From contig URJI01000001.1 in assembly GCA_900548215.1 (NCBI GenBank), forward strand, positions 1 to 64,000: DNA of 64,000 nucleotides. Reading direction: 5' to 3'. Numbering within the stretch: the first letter of the stretch is position 1; each line of letters begins with the position of its first letter. Below, piece by piece: positions 56,201-63,703 of the stretch. Position numbers and translations under genes: made by a program. The stretch is from an uncultured Coprococcus sp. GTDB taxonomy: Bacteria; Bacillota; Clostridia; Lachnospirales; Lachnospiraceae. Under the pieces are notes generated by a model that worked only from the letters and a program-made list of their open reading frames with translations, did not search any database and was not told the DNA's origin.

Positions 56201-56984
56201 CCTTCATCTCTGCTCTGTATGCATCAAAAGTCTTCTCAAGGAGACCCTTGTAATCTCCATCATCGAACTCTACATCTGTGAGCTCTGTTGAGAATGTTGT
56301 ATGACGGCAGTGATCTGACCAGTATGTATCGAGAACTCTGATCTCGGTCATGGATGGATCTCTCTTCTCCTCACCCTTGAAGTAGTTCTGGATGTGAAGG
56401 AAATCCTTGAATGTCATGGCAAGTCCAAGTGAGTCATAAAGCTCCTTCAGATCTGCCTCTGCCATGTCTTTGAATCCATCAAATATATGAACATCGGCTG
56501 GCTCTGGAAACTCAGTTACAAGAGTCTCAGGTATCTCCATACCGCATATTCTTGAATCAACAGGGTTTACACAGTAATCCATGACAGCTTTCATCTGCTC
56601 GTCTGTCACGTCTCCTGAAAGTACATATGTTGTAGCAGTCTTGATAACCGGCTCCTCATCCTCTGAAAGAAGCTTTACGCACTGCTCTGCCGAATCCGCT
56701 CTCTGATCGAACTGACCTGGAAGAGCCTCAACTGAGAATACCTTATCTGTATCTGCAAGCTTTGGCTCACCCTCATAGATCATATCTACAGGCGGCTCTG
56801 CAAATACTGTCTCAAGAGCCTTTGCATAAGTCTCGTCCGATATGTTCTCAATATCATATCTGACAAGCACTCTCACATACTCAGCCTTGATCCCCAGATA
56901 ATTCTTAATCTCTTCGTGAAGTTCCTTAGCCTTGACTGCATAGTCCGGCTTTTTCTCAACATACACTCTCTTGACCTTACTCAT
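53232..56984 (-). CDS. purL: Phosphoribosylformylglycinamidine synthase, single-chain
   Basis: A 1250-residue enzyme of purine synthesis that converts FGAR to FGAM with glutamine and ATP. N-terminal PurS-like region, then the FGAM synthase core with TYWSDHCRHTTFSTEL, FKNETHNHPTEIEPFGGAATCLGG, GRTGRDGCGGATGSSKAH and SIGGKDSMSGTF. The C-terminal class I amidotransferase domain (from about residue 980: VFIPVFPGTNCEYDSAKAF) has its nucleophile in LGICNGFQALIKLGL and His-Glu in ISHGEGRFVA. Clostridia typically use this fused form. GGAGG lies 6-7 bases before the ATG. Apparently monocistronic, with a leader containing a long inverted repeat. Confidence 0.97.
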   Translation of the reverse strand: MSKVKRVYVEKKPDYAVKAKELHEEIKNYLGIKAEYVRVLVRYDIENISDETYAKALETVFAEPPVDMIYEGEPKLADTDKVFSVEALPGQFDQRADSAEQCVKLLSEDEEPVIKTATTYVLSGDVTDEQMKAVMDYCVNPVDSRICGMEIPETLVTEFPEPADVHIFDGFKDMAEADLKELYDSLGLAMTFKDFLHIQNYFKGEEKRDPSMTEIRVLDTYWSDHCRHTTFSTELTDVEFDDGDYKGLLEKTFDAYRAEMKEMYKDRDDKFVCLMDIALMGMKQLKAAGKLDDMEVSDEINACSIVVPVVVDGVEEEWLVFFKNETHNHPTEIEPFGGAATCLGGAIRDPLSGRGYVYQAMRVTGAADPTKSLKETMEGKLPQRKIVTTAAKGYSSYGNQIGLATGLVNEIYHPDYVAKRMEIGAVMGAAPRRAVKRLTSDPGDVIILLGGRTGRDGCGGATGSSKAHTSHSLETCGAEVQKGNPPTERKIQRLFRREEVSSIIKKCNDFGAGGVSVAIGELADGLVVDLDKVPKKYAGLDGTELAISESQERMAIVVDPKDVDTMLGYAEEENLEAVVVATVTEEPRLVLNWRGKDIVNISRAFLNTNGAHQETQVKVEVPSKADNYFDSVKEPSDVKKAWIDTLSDLNVCSQKGLVEMFDSSIGAGTVTMPYGGKYQLTPTQTMIAKLPVLKGKTDTITMMSYGFDPYLSSWSPYHGSVYAVVTSAAKIAAAGGDVSKIRLTFQEYFKRLGTDPYRWGQPLAALLGAYDVQIGLGLPSIGGKDSMSGTFNDIDVPPTLVSFAVDVASYMDVVTPELKKAGNVLVEMDIDKDENDIPVYENVLYMYDLLNKKIKEGKIQSAYAVGFGGIIEAVSKMAFGNKLGVELEDTVSKRDLVAKNYGSIILEVKESDLDQLGIPVKKIGKVTKEPVFVYGDVTVTMDEALAAWTKTLEKVFPTESHVAQTEIKTGIFDANTVYTSRNKVAKPKVFIPVFPGTNCEYDSAKAFERAGADVQTIVFRNMTAQGIRDSVDAFAKAISDSQIIMFPGGFSAGDEPDGSGKFIATAFRNAKISEEVMKLLNERDGLALGICNGFQALIKLGLVPYGEIRPQTDDSPTLTMNSIGRHQSKMVYTKVVTNKSPWLSKAELGGVYTIPISHGEGRFVASKEWCEKLFANGQVATQYVDMNGNPTMDEYYNVNGSYYAIEGITSPDGRVLGKMGHSERIGQAVAVNVYGDQNQKIFESGVEYFK

Positions 56985-57017
56985 GTCATACCTCCATAGT
57001 AAAAGCGTTTTTCATAC

Positions 57018-57073
57018 AGGCGGAAAAATCACCAAACGGAAACTATACATCACCGAATATGTAAATTCCGCCT
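57018..57073. promoter_or_regulatory. Inverted repeat in the purL leader
   Basis: Perfect 8-bp arms AGGCGGAA / TTCCGCCT enclose 40 bases that contain a smaller TACAT/ATGTA pair and two GGTGAT motifs. On the plus strand the hairpin is followed by ATTTTTTATC, like a terminator, but no plus-strand gene leads into it; on the minus strand it lies in the purL leader without a T run. A purine-responsive or antisense role is conceivable. The conserved core of the purine riboswitch is not present. Confidence 0.4.
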
Positions 57074-57212
57074 ATTTTTTATCTCAATTATTTAATAATA
57101 GCATTTATCTTGATTTTTTTGTAGTGTTTTGTGTCTGATTGGTGAAATTTGTTTATTACTTACATTATTTAATATTTTTCAGTCAGCTTTTTATATTTTT
57201 TTCAAAATCTGA

Positions 57213-58151
57213 CTAATTGTGCAGTCTGCGAATCATCTTGAATATCACCGAATTCTGATATATCATCGGAGAATTCTGACAGTAGAATATTATTCCATCT
57301 GTCGGCGCATATATGTCTGTGGTGTTCTCACCTGTCATCGGATTGATGATATTTGCTATGATATCTCCCCTGACAACCTCATCGCCCGGTTCCACCAGCT
57401 TCTTGAAAAATCCTGCTGCATGCTCTGATTTGATGCTCAACAGATCCTCCTCATCCAATATGGTGGATATATATCCAGCATGGCAGTTATACCTTATAAC
57501 GCCCATACGTGTCAGAAATCTGAGAACCGATGACACTGCCTGGTTTGCACTCTCACCATTTATTGTATCCGTTACACCTGAGTACACGGAAAACGCATCC
57601 GTTCCACGCATCTGCCAATTGTAGTTGAGTGTTGCTTTGTCGTAGGAACGAGGCTCCGCAGTAAGAACATACGGCATTCCAAACTGATTTGCCAGACTGT
57701 TGCTCTGTATTCCGGTCTCGATCATTCTCACATGAGGAATGAACTCACCATCCATATAAAAACTTGCAAACTGTATTCCATATGCATATCCCGTAACTTT
57801 CTCCATCACGGCAGCCGCAATACGGCTTGTTGCCTGTCCTTCAGGATTACCCGGAAACGACCTGTTTATATCAGAATTGTCAGTTATCCAATACTTCTTT
57901 CCAACATTAAAAGAACTGTAATTGAGAGACGGAATAAGCATGATCTGCTTTCCTGACACTATAGCCCCTCTGGCCTCAAGCTCACTTAACTTCTTTGCAA
58001 GAAGAGATGAGATATAGAGCTGCTGAAATTCATTTCCACGCATAGCACCTACTATACATGCGGCCTTGTCACCACTTCCATATGAAAATCCCTGTATCTC
58101 GTACTCTCCTCTGTACGCAGTATTCATGGAATAAATTATCTCTTTATTCAT
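57213..58151 (-). CDS. AspA/AstE-family protein lacking zinc ligands (paralogue of next gene)
   Basis: A 312-residue homologue of succinylglutamate desuccinylase/aspartoacylase (M14-like zinc deacylases). The fold is recognisable: VGAMRGNEFQQLYISSLLAKKL, NRSFPGNPEGQATSRIAAA, and a C-terminal barrel domain VEPGDEVVRGDIIANIINPMTG. The HxxE zinc motif (HGDE or HGNE) reads R38-G-N-E here, and the second zinc histidine (DIHSS in the neighbour, His129) is Ala129 within QFASF. It therefore probably cannot bind catalytic zinc and may be a regulatory or altered partner. The ATG at 58149-58151 has GGAGG upstream and overlaps the end of the active paralogue by 8 bases, so the two are co-translated. Confidence 0.8.
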   Translation of the reverse strand: MNKEIIYSMNTAYRGEYEIQGFSYGSGDKAACIVGAMRGNEFQQLYISSLLAKKLSELEARGAIVSGKQIMLIPSLNYSSFNVGKKYWITDNSDINRSFPGNPEGQATSRIAAAVMEKVTGYAYGIQFASFYMDGEFIPHVRMIETGIQSNSLANQFGMPYVLTAEPRSYDKATLNYNWQMRGTDAFSVYSGVTDTINGESANQAVSSVLRFLTRMGVIRYNCHAGYISTILDEEDLLSIKSEHAAGFFKKLVEPGDEVVRGDIIANIINPMTGENTTDIYAPTDGIIFYCQNSPMIYQNSVIFKMIRRLHN

Positions 58152-59082
58152 GTCCACCTCCGAATATTCTGGCAACAAGGGATCCCTCTTCTATAACCGG
58201 ATATTCCCTTAGCGAGAAAACTATACCATTTCTTGGGGATCTTATCGTTTCCTCAACGGAACCGGTGAGAACACTCACGATCATTCCTATGATCTCACCT
58301 TGCCGTATATACTCTGAATGCTTTGCAACCGGGATAAATATACCACTGCTCTCAGCGTTGACAAATACAACATCTTTATCCTTTGCAAACTTAGGTTTAT
58401 GTGTCGTGCTGACATCCCCCTGCCAAATCCCCATCTTTTTCATCAGCGAAAAAAGTCCGTCCACTATCTGGTTTGAGTAGTCATAGTCAATCTTCAAAGC
58501 CACTCCGGACTCGACGACCATACTCTTAACTCCAAGCTCATTCATAGCATAGGCCAGACTTCCCGCCATAACTGTTGAAGAAGGATGCACCCAGACAACA
58601 TCCACATTCATACAAGCGACATAAGGTGCTATCTCCCCGGCAACGTCAGCATTTACCCTGACCTGTGGTATCTCCTTGATGTAGACACTGCTTGAATGTA
58701 TGTCCACACATATGTCTGCCCCCTCTATATCCTTTGTGACCTTTGCAGCAGTATACTCACCTACAGTTCCATCCTTGGATCCCGGAAACAGAGTGTTCAT
58801 ATCTATATCAAACACCGGCACATCTCTGTACTGTGCCTCAAGTCCCATCGGATTAATGAATGGATACACATCAACTATACCCGTAAGTTTGTCAAAATCT
58901 TTCTTTACCCTTCTTATAAGTTCATAACAAATATACTGTCCGGCAACCTCATCCCCATGGATTCCTGAGACTATACACAGTCTCTTTTCATTTCCCGTGG
59001 GAAAATCCGGGGCCAGATGATTTTTCTTCACCTTCATCGCCTCACCGATCAGCATATTTGCTGAAACCACTGTCTCTATCAT
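58144..59082 (-). CDS. Succinylglutamate desuccinylase/aspartoacylase family zinc hydrolase
   Basis: A 312-residue member of the AstE/AspA family (COG3608), zinc-dependent amidohydrolases acting on N-acyl amino acids. Zinc ligands are intact: IVSGIHGDEVAG (His42, Glu45) and ICVDIHSSSVY (His129). A candidate catalytic Glu is in MVVESGVAL. A C-terminal beta-barrel (IRQGEIIGMIVSVLTGSVEE) is typical. Substrate unknown. AAGGTGG precedes the ATG. It is the first gene of a pair with the degenerate paralogue; the two presumably arose by tandem duplication. Confidence 0.85.
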   Translation of the reverse strand: MIETVVSANMLIGEAMKVKKNHLAPDFPTGNEKRLCIVSGIHGDEVAGQYICYELIRRVKKDFDKLTGIVDVYPFINPMGLEAQYRDVPVFDIDMNTLFPGSKDGTVGEYTAAKVTKDIEGADICVDIHSSSVYIKEIPQVRVNADVAGEIAPYVACMNVDVVWVHPSSTVMAGSLAYAMNELGVKSMVVESGVALKIDYDYSNQIVDGLFSLMKKMGIWQGDVSTTHKPKFAKDKDVVFVNAESSGIFIPVAKHSEYIRQGEIIGMIVSVLTGSVEETIRSPRNGIVFSLREYPVIEEGSLVARIFGGGHE

Positions 59083-59170
59083 ATCATTCCACCTTATCTG
59101 TTATAGGTATATAAAATAGTTTTTTCTCTTGTAAGTGCGAATACCTTCATGCATCATACGATGACCTAAG

Positions 59171-59203
59171 AAAAGCAGGGTACCTGCGTATCCTGCTTTT
59201 TTT
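59171..59203 (-). terminator. Intrinsic terminator after the Spo0A-like gene
   Basis: Stem AAAAGCAGG / CCTGCTTTT with a loop of about 11 bases containing a nested GGTACC. Followed by TTTTCTTAGG on the minus strand and by seven T residues on the plus strand, so it may act in both directions. It lies 55 bases past the stop of the gene at 59258. Confidence 0.7.
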
Positions 59204-59257
59204 GCACCTATATTATTATACATGATATTCAGCGGTTCTTCAAGCTGAGGTATATCA

Positions 59258-60070
59258 TCAGGCTCTCTTCTTGTACTCAATTCTGAGTTTGTCCGCTATC
59301 AGAGCTATAAATTCTGAATTTGTCGGTTTTCCTTTTCCCGCATTCACGGTATATCCAAACAGATCATTTATCGTGTCTATCTGTCCTCTGCTCCACGCCA
59401 CCTCTATAGCATGTCTTATGGCTCTCTCCACACTTGATGAAGTCGTCTTGTACTTCTTTGCTATGGTTGGATAGAGCAGCTTTGTTATATAGTTGAGCAT
59501 ATTCACATCATGAACAGCCATTATTATGCCCTCTCTTATATACTGATATCCTTTGATGTTTGCCGGAATTCCTATATCCCTGATGATGTCTGTGACATCA
59601 CTCTCAATAGTATTGTCCATGTTCCTGGTCATACTCTTTTCGGTGAGACAGGTAAGTGTGTCTGATACATCACTCTCATTCTCCTGTTTCTTCGCATATA
59701 TCTGTCGCAGCCTCGTTACAAGCTGGACCGGATTGTATGGTTTTAAAATATAATAAGTTGCTCCCATCTCAAATGCACATCTTATCAGCCTCTGTGATGA
59801 AACTGATGTAAGCACCACAAATGTTGTATTTTCATATCCTGGAAGTTCACTTATATGTTCCATCACGCCCAGCCCATCCATGCCTGACAGACATATATCT
59901 ATTAACACTATATCCGGTCTGTGAAGCTTTATTGACTCCACTGCCTCATCACCCGTACTGACCATATCCACTATCCTCATCTCACCCTTTGATGAGTAGG
60001 CTGCTATCTGTTTTGCTATCTGCATGCTGTCTCCATCAGCAATTAAAATGTCAAACCCTTTGTTCACCAT
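59258..60070 (-). CDS. Spo0A-like response regulator (mostly intact receiver)
   Basis: A 270-residue paralogue of the sporulation master regulator Spo0A. Receiver: [18 protein letters not shown], phosphoacceptor Asp58 in [12 protein letters not shown], Thr88 and Lys110 in [11 protein letters not shown]; the usual acidic pair is DGD rather than DD. The DNA-binding domain is nearly canonical: [42 protein letters not shown] and [29 protein letters not shown] use the ATG at 60068-60070 (GGGAG six bases upstream). It has its own sigma-A promoter and terminator. It is not next to spoIVB/recN, the usual spo0A location, so it may be an extra paralogue. Confidence 0.9.
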   Translation of the reverse strand: MVNKGFDILIADGDSMQIAKQIAAYSSKGEMRIVDMVSTGDEAVESIKLHRPDIVLIDICLSGMDGLGVMEHISELPGYENTTFVVLTSVSSQRLIRCAFEMGATYYILKPYNPVQLVTRLRQIYAKKQENESDVSDTLTCLTEKSMTRNMDNTIESDVTDIIRDIGIPANIKGYQYIREGIIMAVHDVNMLNYITKLLYPTIAKKYKTTSSSVERAIRHAIEVAWSRGQIDTINDLFGYTVNAGKGKPTNSEFIALIADKLRIEYKKRA

Positions 60071-60141
60071 ATCCATCTCCCTTGTTATGTATAAAGTTAA
60101 TAAATTACTCAGGACCACGCGTTTTCCCTTAATTCATTTAG

Positions 60142-60170
60142 ATAATATTAAATGTGATCTTTGATGTCAA
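60142..60170 (-). promoter_or_regulatory. Promoter of the Spo0A-like gene at 59258
   Basis: Minus-strand TTGACA (60165-60170), 17 bases, TATTAT (60142-60147). About 45 bases upstream, inside the 3' end of the paralogous gene, GGTCGAAA (around 60215-60222) matches 6 of 7 core positions of the Spo0A box TGTCGAA, so autoregulation or cross-regulation is plausible. Confidence 0.7.
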
Positions 60171-60224
60171 GTTATTTTGATATCATTTTCAATATCATAC
60201 CATTCGCCGGCGATTTTCGACCGT

Positions 60225-61022
60225 TCACCCCGCATTTTTCATTTTTGCGTCCAATCTTATCTTGTCCGCAATGAGGGCGACAAACTCCGAATTTGTCGGT
60301 TTGCCCTTTCCGGCACTGACTGTATAACCAAACAGATCATTTATTGTCTCTATACGCCCACGACTCCACGCAACCTCTATGGCATGTCTTATCGCTCTCT
60401 CAACTCTTGATGCAGTTGTGCCATACTCCTGCGCTATGGTCGGATAAAGCTGCTTTGTGATGGAATTAAGTATATCCATATCCATGACTGCCGTCATTAT
60501 TGCACTCCTTAAGTACTGATAACCCTTTATATGAGCCGGAACTCCTATCTCGTGTATTATATTTGTCACAACAGCCTCCAGCTCGTCCGACCGGCTGTCA
60601 TCATCTTCAAGCAGAACCTGTGTATTATTCTCCCGGCCTTTGCACGCATCATCCATTACATCCCTGACCTTTTTCTCATCATACGGCGGTTCCAGTACAC
60701 GAACCACAGCCTTGTTGCCGATCATTGAATACACAAACGACAGATAATTTCTGTGCCGTTTTGACGAACACAGTACAAATCTGACATTTTTCAGATTTCT
60801 GTTTTTTGACGTCGACTCGACAATATCCATGATGTCTGTTCCTGCAACCACCTCATCAACCACAACTATATCAGGCTTTTCATCCGCTATTTTCTGTACT
60901 GCATGTTCACCCTTTTCAAGGCAGCCTGCGTATTCATAATATGTATCACTCTCAAATATACCTCTTAGCTGCTCGATTTCTCTTTTGTCATGTTTCACCA
61001 TCATAACTTTAACATGACCCAT
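60225..61022 (-). CDS. Spo0A-like protein with degenerate receiver
   Basis: A 265-residue tandem paralogue of the preceding protein. The DNA-binding half is intact and close to Spo0A ([64 protein letters not shown]). The receiver is not: the acidic pocket reads MMVKHDKRE, Asp56 remains in VVVDEVVAG, but the invariant Lys is replaced by Glu111 in [10 protein letters not shown] and the surrounding consensus is lost. It probably does not undergo normal phospho-activation and may act constitutively or compete for 0A boxes. The ATG at 61020-61022 follows GGAGGAAGGAG. A 12-bp hairpin lies in its leader. Confidence 0.88.
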   Translation of the reverse strand: MGHVKVMMVKHDKREIEQLRGIFESDTYYEYAGCLEKGEHAVQKIADEKPDIVVVDEVVAGTDIMDIVESTSKNRNLKNVRFVLCSSKRHRNYLSFVYSMIGNKAVVRVLEPPYDEKKVRDVMDDACKGRENNTQVLLEDDDSRSDELEAVVTNIIHEIGVPAHIKGYQYLRSAIMTAVMDMDILNSITKQLYPTIAQEYGTTASRVERAIRHAIEVAWSRGRIETINDLFGYTVSAGKGKPTNSEFVALIADKIRLDAKMKNAG

Positions 61023-61312
61023 GTTTTACTCCTTCCTCCGGCGATATTATTATGTAACAGCATTCGCCTGGTATCATACTGAATGGTAAAATGGCGGATG
61101 CTGTTTCCTGAGGATTATTATATAGGGATGGCTGACGGATTGGAATATATAGAACTTCGCAAGTTACGACAGCATAAGCAGCAAGGAGAGGCTGATTCTA
61201 CATCCACAGACAAATATCCCCCTGCATTGCCCTTTTATGTGCGTGTCTGCTTCGCATGATGTCTTTTATTGATGTTTTATCTTTATTTTGTCTTTGACAT
61301 TGTTTTTGTGTT
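61023..61312. other. 290-base gap between SulP and Spo0A-like genes
   Basis: Contains the ribosome site and a hairpin (61057-61104: ACAGCAT.CGCC / GGCG.ATGCTGT, 24-base loop) in the leader of the Spo0A-like gene, and a doubtful plus-strand frame at 61128-61259. The 3' flank of sulP (61260-61312) is T-rich on the plus strand; I see no good terminator for sulP. Confidence 0.6.
61128..61259 (+). CDS. Doubtful small ORF (43 residues)
   Basis: An ATG-started frame on the plus strand encoding MADGLEYIELRKLRQHKQQG and 23 further residues, ending CFA. It has a GGG directly before the ATG and AGGA 13 bases upstream, so the ribosome site is poor. The start of a second short frame, MADAVS, 37 bases upstream in another register, encodes a similar opening. 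It could be a small protein, a broken gene fragment or chance. I do not recognise it. Confidence 0.25.
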   Translation: MADGLEYIELRKLRQHKQQGEADSTSTDKYPPALPFYVRVCFA

Positions 61313-63400
61313 TCATTTATTTTTTCTTTTTTCTATGTTTTTGGCTATATTATGTTCTTTCTCACGGAGTCTTATGATCTTTTCGTAGACTTCCGGGTTG
61401 TGCTCCCTTAAATGTTCATCAATCCGTACACGTCTCGCCTTATAGCGTTCTACAAATTCAGGATGTTCCTTCTCAAGTTTTGCAAGCAGATCTCTTCGTC
61501 TGTGCTCGATCCTCTCAGCTATGCTGTCCTCATCCTCGCCTGTTGCTCTCACTATCTCCTCGATGTGGGCCTCCATATGCTCAAGCCACTCATCCTCATC
61601 CTGAATATCCATATCCTTCCAGAATCCTTCCATAACTTTATCCATATCTTTGCCGTTCTTCATGTTCTCTATGGATTCCCGGATATGTTTTTCTATGACA
61701 TTCTCAGCATCGTCGCCAAATGCCCACACAAGCTCCTGAGCCATATTCTCAGCTCTCTTACGCCTGATATCATGATAGCTGTTGTGAACGCCCACCAGAG
61801 GATACGGGCTCTCAAGCCCGCAGTCAGACAGTGCTCTCTCTATAGACTGACGAACACAGCCTGACTCTATCATATCACCAAGTCCCAGCTTCCTGAGCTG
61901 GACGTTGAGCTGACCTATATGCTCTGTTATGTACAGTTTCACACCCATATCTCTCAATGTGTCATACATTATCCTCAGCGTTTTTGCCGCGGTCACGTCG
62001 ACGCTTCCGACAGCGGAGGCATCCACTATCACGGCCTTTGTATCATCCAATACAGAATCCATGATATCCTTCTGGAATATTGCAACATTTGCAAAAAACA
62101 GATTGCTGCTGAACCTGTATATAACAATATTCTGGATAGGATATGCATGCTTGAACCTGTCGAGTGCAAGGAATTCACTATGTCCCGGGACAAGTCCAAG
62201 AAAGTTTCTCGGAGGATCTGCTGCCTTTCTTATCACCGCCACAAATGAGAGAATGATACCTATAAGAACTCCATTTATAGTTCCAAGTACAAGCACTCCA
62301 AGGAACGCTCCACAGAATATATAAAATTCGACTTTGCTGACCTTCCACAGTTTTGCTGCCAGATCAAATTCTAAAGCACTGTAAAGTGCAGATATAACTA
62401 TGGCCGTGAGAACCGGGACCGGAAGGTATCCTATAAATCCTGTGCCAAACACAAGGATTATCAGCATGACCAATCCTGCAAAAATACCTGTGAACTGTGT
62501 TCTTCCACCGTACTGATCATTCATTGTAGTTCTGGATACAGATCCATTTATAGGACAGCATCCGATAAATGCCGCAGCCAGATTGCCAAATCCAAACGCA
62601 AGCAGTTCCTGGTTGTCATCTATCTTATATCTGTTCTTCTGTGCGAAATTATTCTCGGCCAGGAGTGTCTCAGCCATTATTACAACGGCGATGGACAGAC
62701 TTGCTGTCACAATATCAGGCATGAGATGAAAATCTATCTTTGGCACAATGAACTTCGGGAGTCCGGGTGATACCTTTGAAAGACATACTATGCCATATTT
62801 GCTCACATCCACAAAATACGACACTCCGGCTCCAATTGCCATGACACATATGGCCATAGGAAATTTGGGAATGAGCCGCCTCGACACAAGGAGTACCACA
62901 AGTGCTGAGACTCCCACAACAAGACTTGTCACATTCATATCACACGCCGTCTCAGCAATATGCTTCACCAGTTCCAGGAGTTCCCCTGTACCTGCTCCTG
63001 CTCCATACAGCTTTGGAATCTGCATAAGTATGATTGTAGTGCATATACCCGATATAAAACCTCCCATGACAGGGGTCGATATGTAATTAACCAGCTTTCC
63101 TGCTTTGAACAGGAAAAAAACCAGCAGCCACAATGATGTCATAAACGTGATCACTGGTACAACATGCATCGCCGCATCAGTCCCCGGCGTTATTCCCAGT
63201 GCCACAAGCTCTGCGCCTACCAGCGCCGCCGGCGCTGCATCCACGCCAAATATAAACTGCTTTGATGTGGATAGAAGTCCGAATACTATGATTGGAAGCA
63301 CTGAACCGTAAAGTCCATACACAGCTGGAAGCCCGGCAATCTGCGCATATCCCATGGATATGGGTATGGACACCGCCGCAATAATGATTCCCGCCAGCAT
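61313..63400 (-). CDS. SulP (SLC26) family anion transporter with STAS domain and long charged tail
   Basis: A SulP permease of at least 695 residues. Ten or more hydrophobic segments start with LAGIIIAAVSIPISMGYAQIAGLPAVYGLYG, the SulP signature; NGSVSRTTMNDQYGGRTQ and VIMAETLLAENNFAQKNRYKID are typical. A STAS domain follows (AVIVDASAVGSVDVTAAKTLRIMYDTL). Beyond it come about 150 charged, probably helical residues (DAENVIEKHIRESIENM to NIEKRKNK), unusual for the family. Substrate (sulfate, bicarbonate or other anion) is unknown. The ATG used (63398-63400) truncates the usual N-terminus; the homologous frame continues upstream to an ATC codon preceded by AAGGAGG, so the real start may be at 63469. 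Confidence 0.85.
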   Translation of the reverse strand: MLAGIIIAAVSIPISMGYAQIAGLPAVYGLYGSVLPIIVFGLLSTSKQFIFGVDAAPAALVGAELVALGITPGTDAAMHVVPVITFMTSLWLLVFFLFKAGKLVNYISTPVMGGFISGICTTIILMQIPKLYGAGAGTGELLELVKHIAETACDMNVTSLVVGVSALVVLLVSRRLIPKFPMAICVMAIGAGVSYFVDVSKYGIVCLSKVSPGLPKFIVPKIDFHLMPDIVTASLSIAVVIMAETLLAENNFAQKNRYKIDDNQELLAFGFGNLAAAFIGCCPINGSVSRTTMNDQYGGRTQFTGIFAGLVMLIILVFGTGFIGYLPVPVLTAIVISALYSALEFDLAAKLWKVSKVEFYIFCGAFLGVLVLGTINGVLIGIILSFVAVIRKAADPPRNFLGLVPGHSEFLALDRFKHAYPIQNIVIYRFSSNLFFANVAIFQKDIMDSVLDDTKAVIVDASAVGSVDVTAAKTLRIMYDTLRDMGVKLYITEHIGQLNVQLRKLGLGDMIESGCVRQSIERALSDCGLESPYPLVGVHNSYHDIRRKRAENMAQELVWAFGDDAENVIEKHIRESIENMKNGKDMDKVMEGFWKDMDIQDEDEWLEHMEAHIEEIVRATGEDEDSIAERIEHRRRDLLAKLEKEHPEFVERYKARRVRIDEHLREHNPEVYEKIIRLREKEHNIAKNIEKRKNK

Positions 63401-63493
63401 ATCTGGTATGAAATTCTTCTTATTGTAATTCTTTAATGTATGACATAATGAAATTCTTGAAACCTTGATAAGCTCGTCCTCCTTGAGTGTTGA

Positions 63494-63600
63494 CAGTTAA
63501 GTGATGATACTGGGGTGCTTGGGACTCGAATGCTTCCTTCTCGGGCTTGGTTGTCTCCTTACCGCGCTGGCACACAACTTCCAGTATTCATAACTAACTG
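63494..63600 (-). ncRNA. Structured leader of sulP, possible riboswitch
   Basis: On the minus strand, arms CAGTTA.......ATACTGG and their complement close a 107-base domain; the symmetric internal loop is seven bases each side. Inside are a GTTGT/ACAAC hairpin with an apical GCC/GGT pair (63550-63578) and a second purine-rich segment containing GAAGGAAGCATTCGAG. The domain ends nine bases before a consensus AAGGAGG, so its folding could gate translation. It does not match SAM, THF, c-di-GMP, c-di-AMP, purine, fluoride or manganese riboswitch cores as I remember them, and it is not a tRNA. Confidence 0.45.
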
Positions 63601-63670
63601 TTTTTATACTTTTTCAAATAAAATAATCATGTGCATACAATTTTATCACTTATCTAACTTAATTACGATA

Positions 63671-63703
63671 AAAGATAAAATTTTTGAATTTATTTTATCT
63701 TTT
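63671..63703. terminator. AT-rich hairpin, possible bidirectional terminator
   Basis: Stem AAAGATAAAA / TTTTATCTTT with a 12-base loop. The plus side ends in seven T residues and the minus side in TTTTATCG. It probably ends the transcript of whatever minus-strand gene lies to the right of the window, or insulates the sulP leader. Confidence 0.45.

Noticed and set aside
56985..57212. Purine riboswitch upstream of purL.
   Set aside because: The conserved loop and junction residues of the purine aptamer are not found in the leader.
63515..63560. SRP RNA-like apical motif (GAAGGAAGCA).
   Set aside because: The paired GUCAGG and CAGCC strands of the SRP S domain are missing and the gene context is a transporter leader.
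63510..63580. Possible tRNA gene on the minus strand (contains TTCGAGTCC and an apparent CCCCA end).
   Set aside because: The 5' and 3' ends do not form an acceptor stem, the sequences flanking TTCGA do not pair as a T stem, and no anticodon arm can be drawn.
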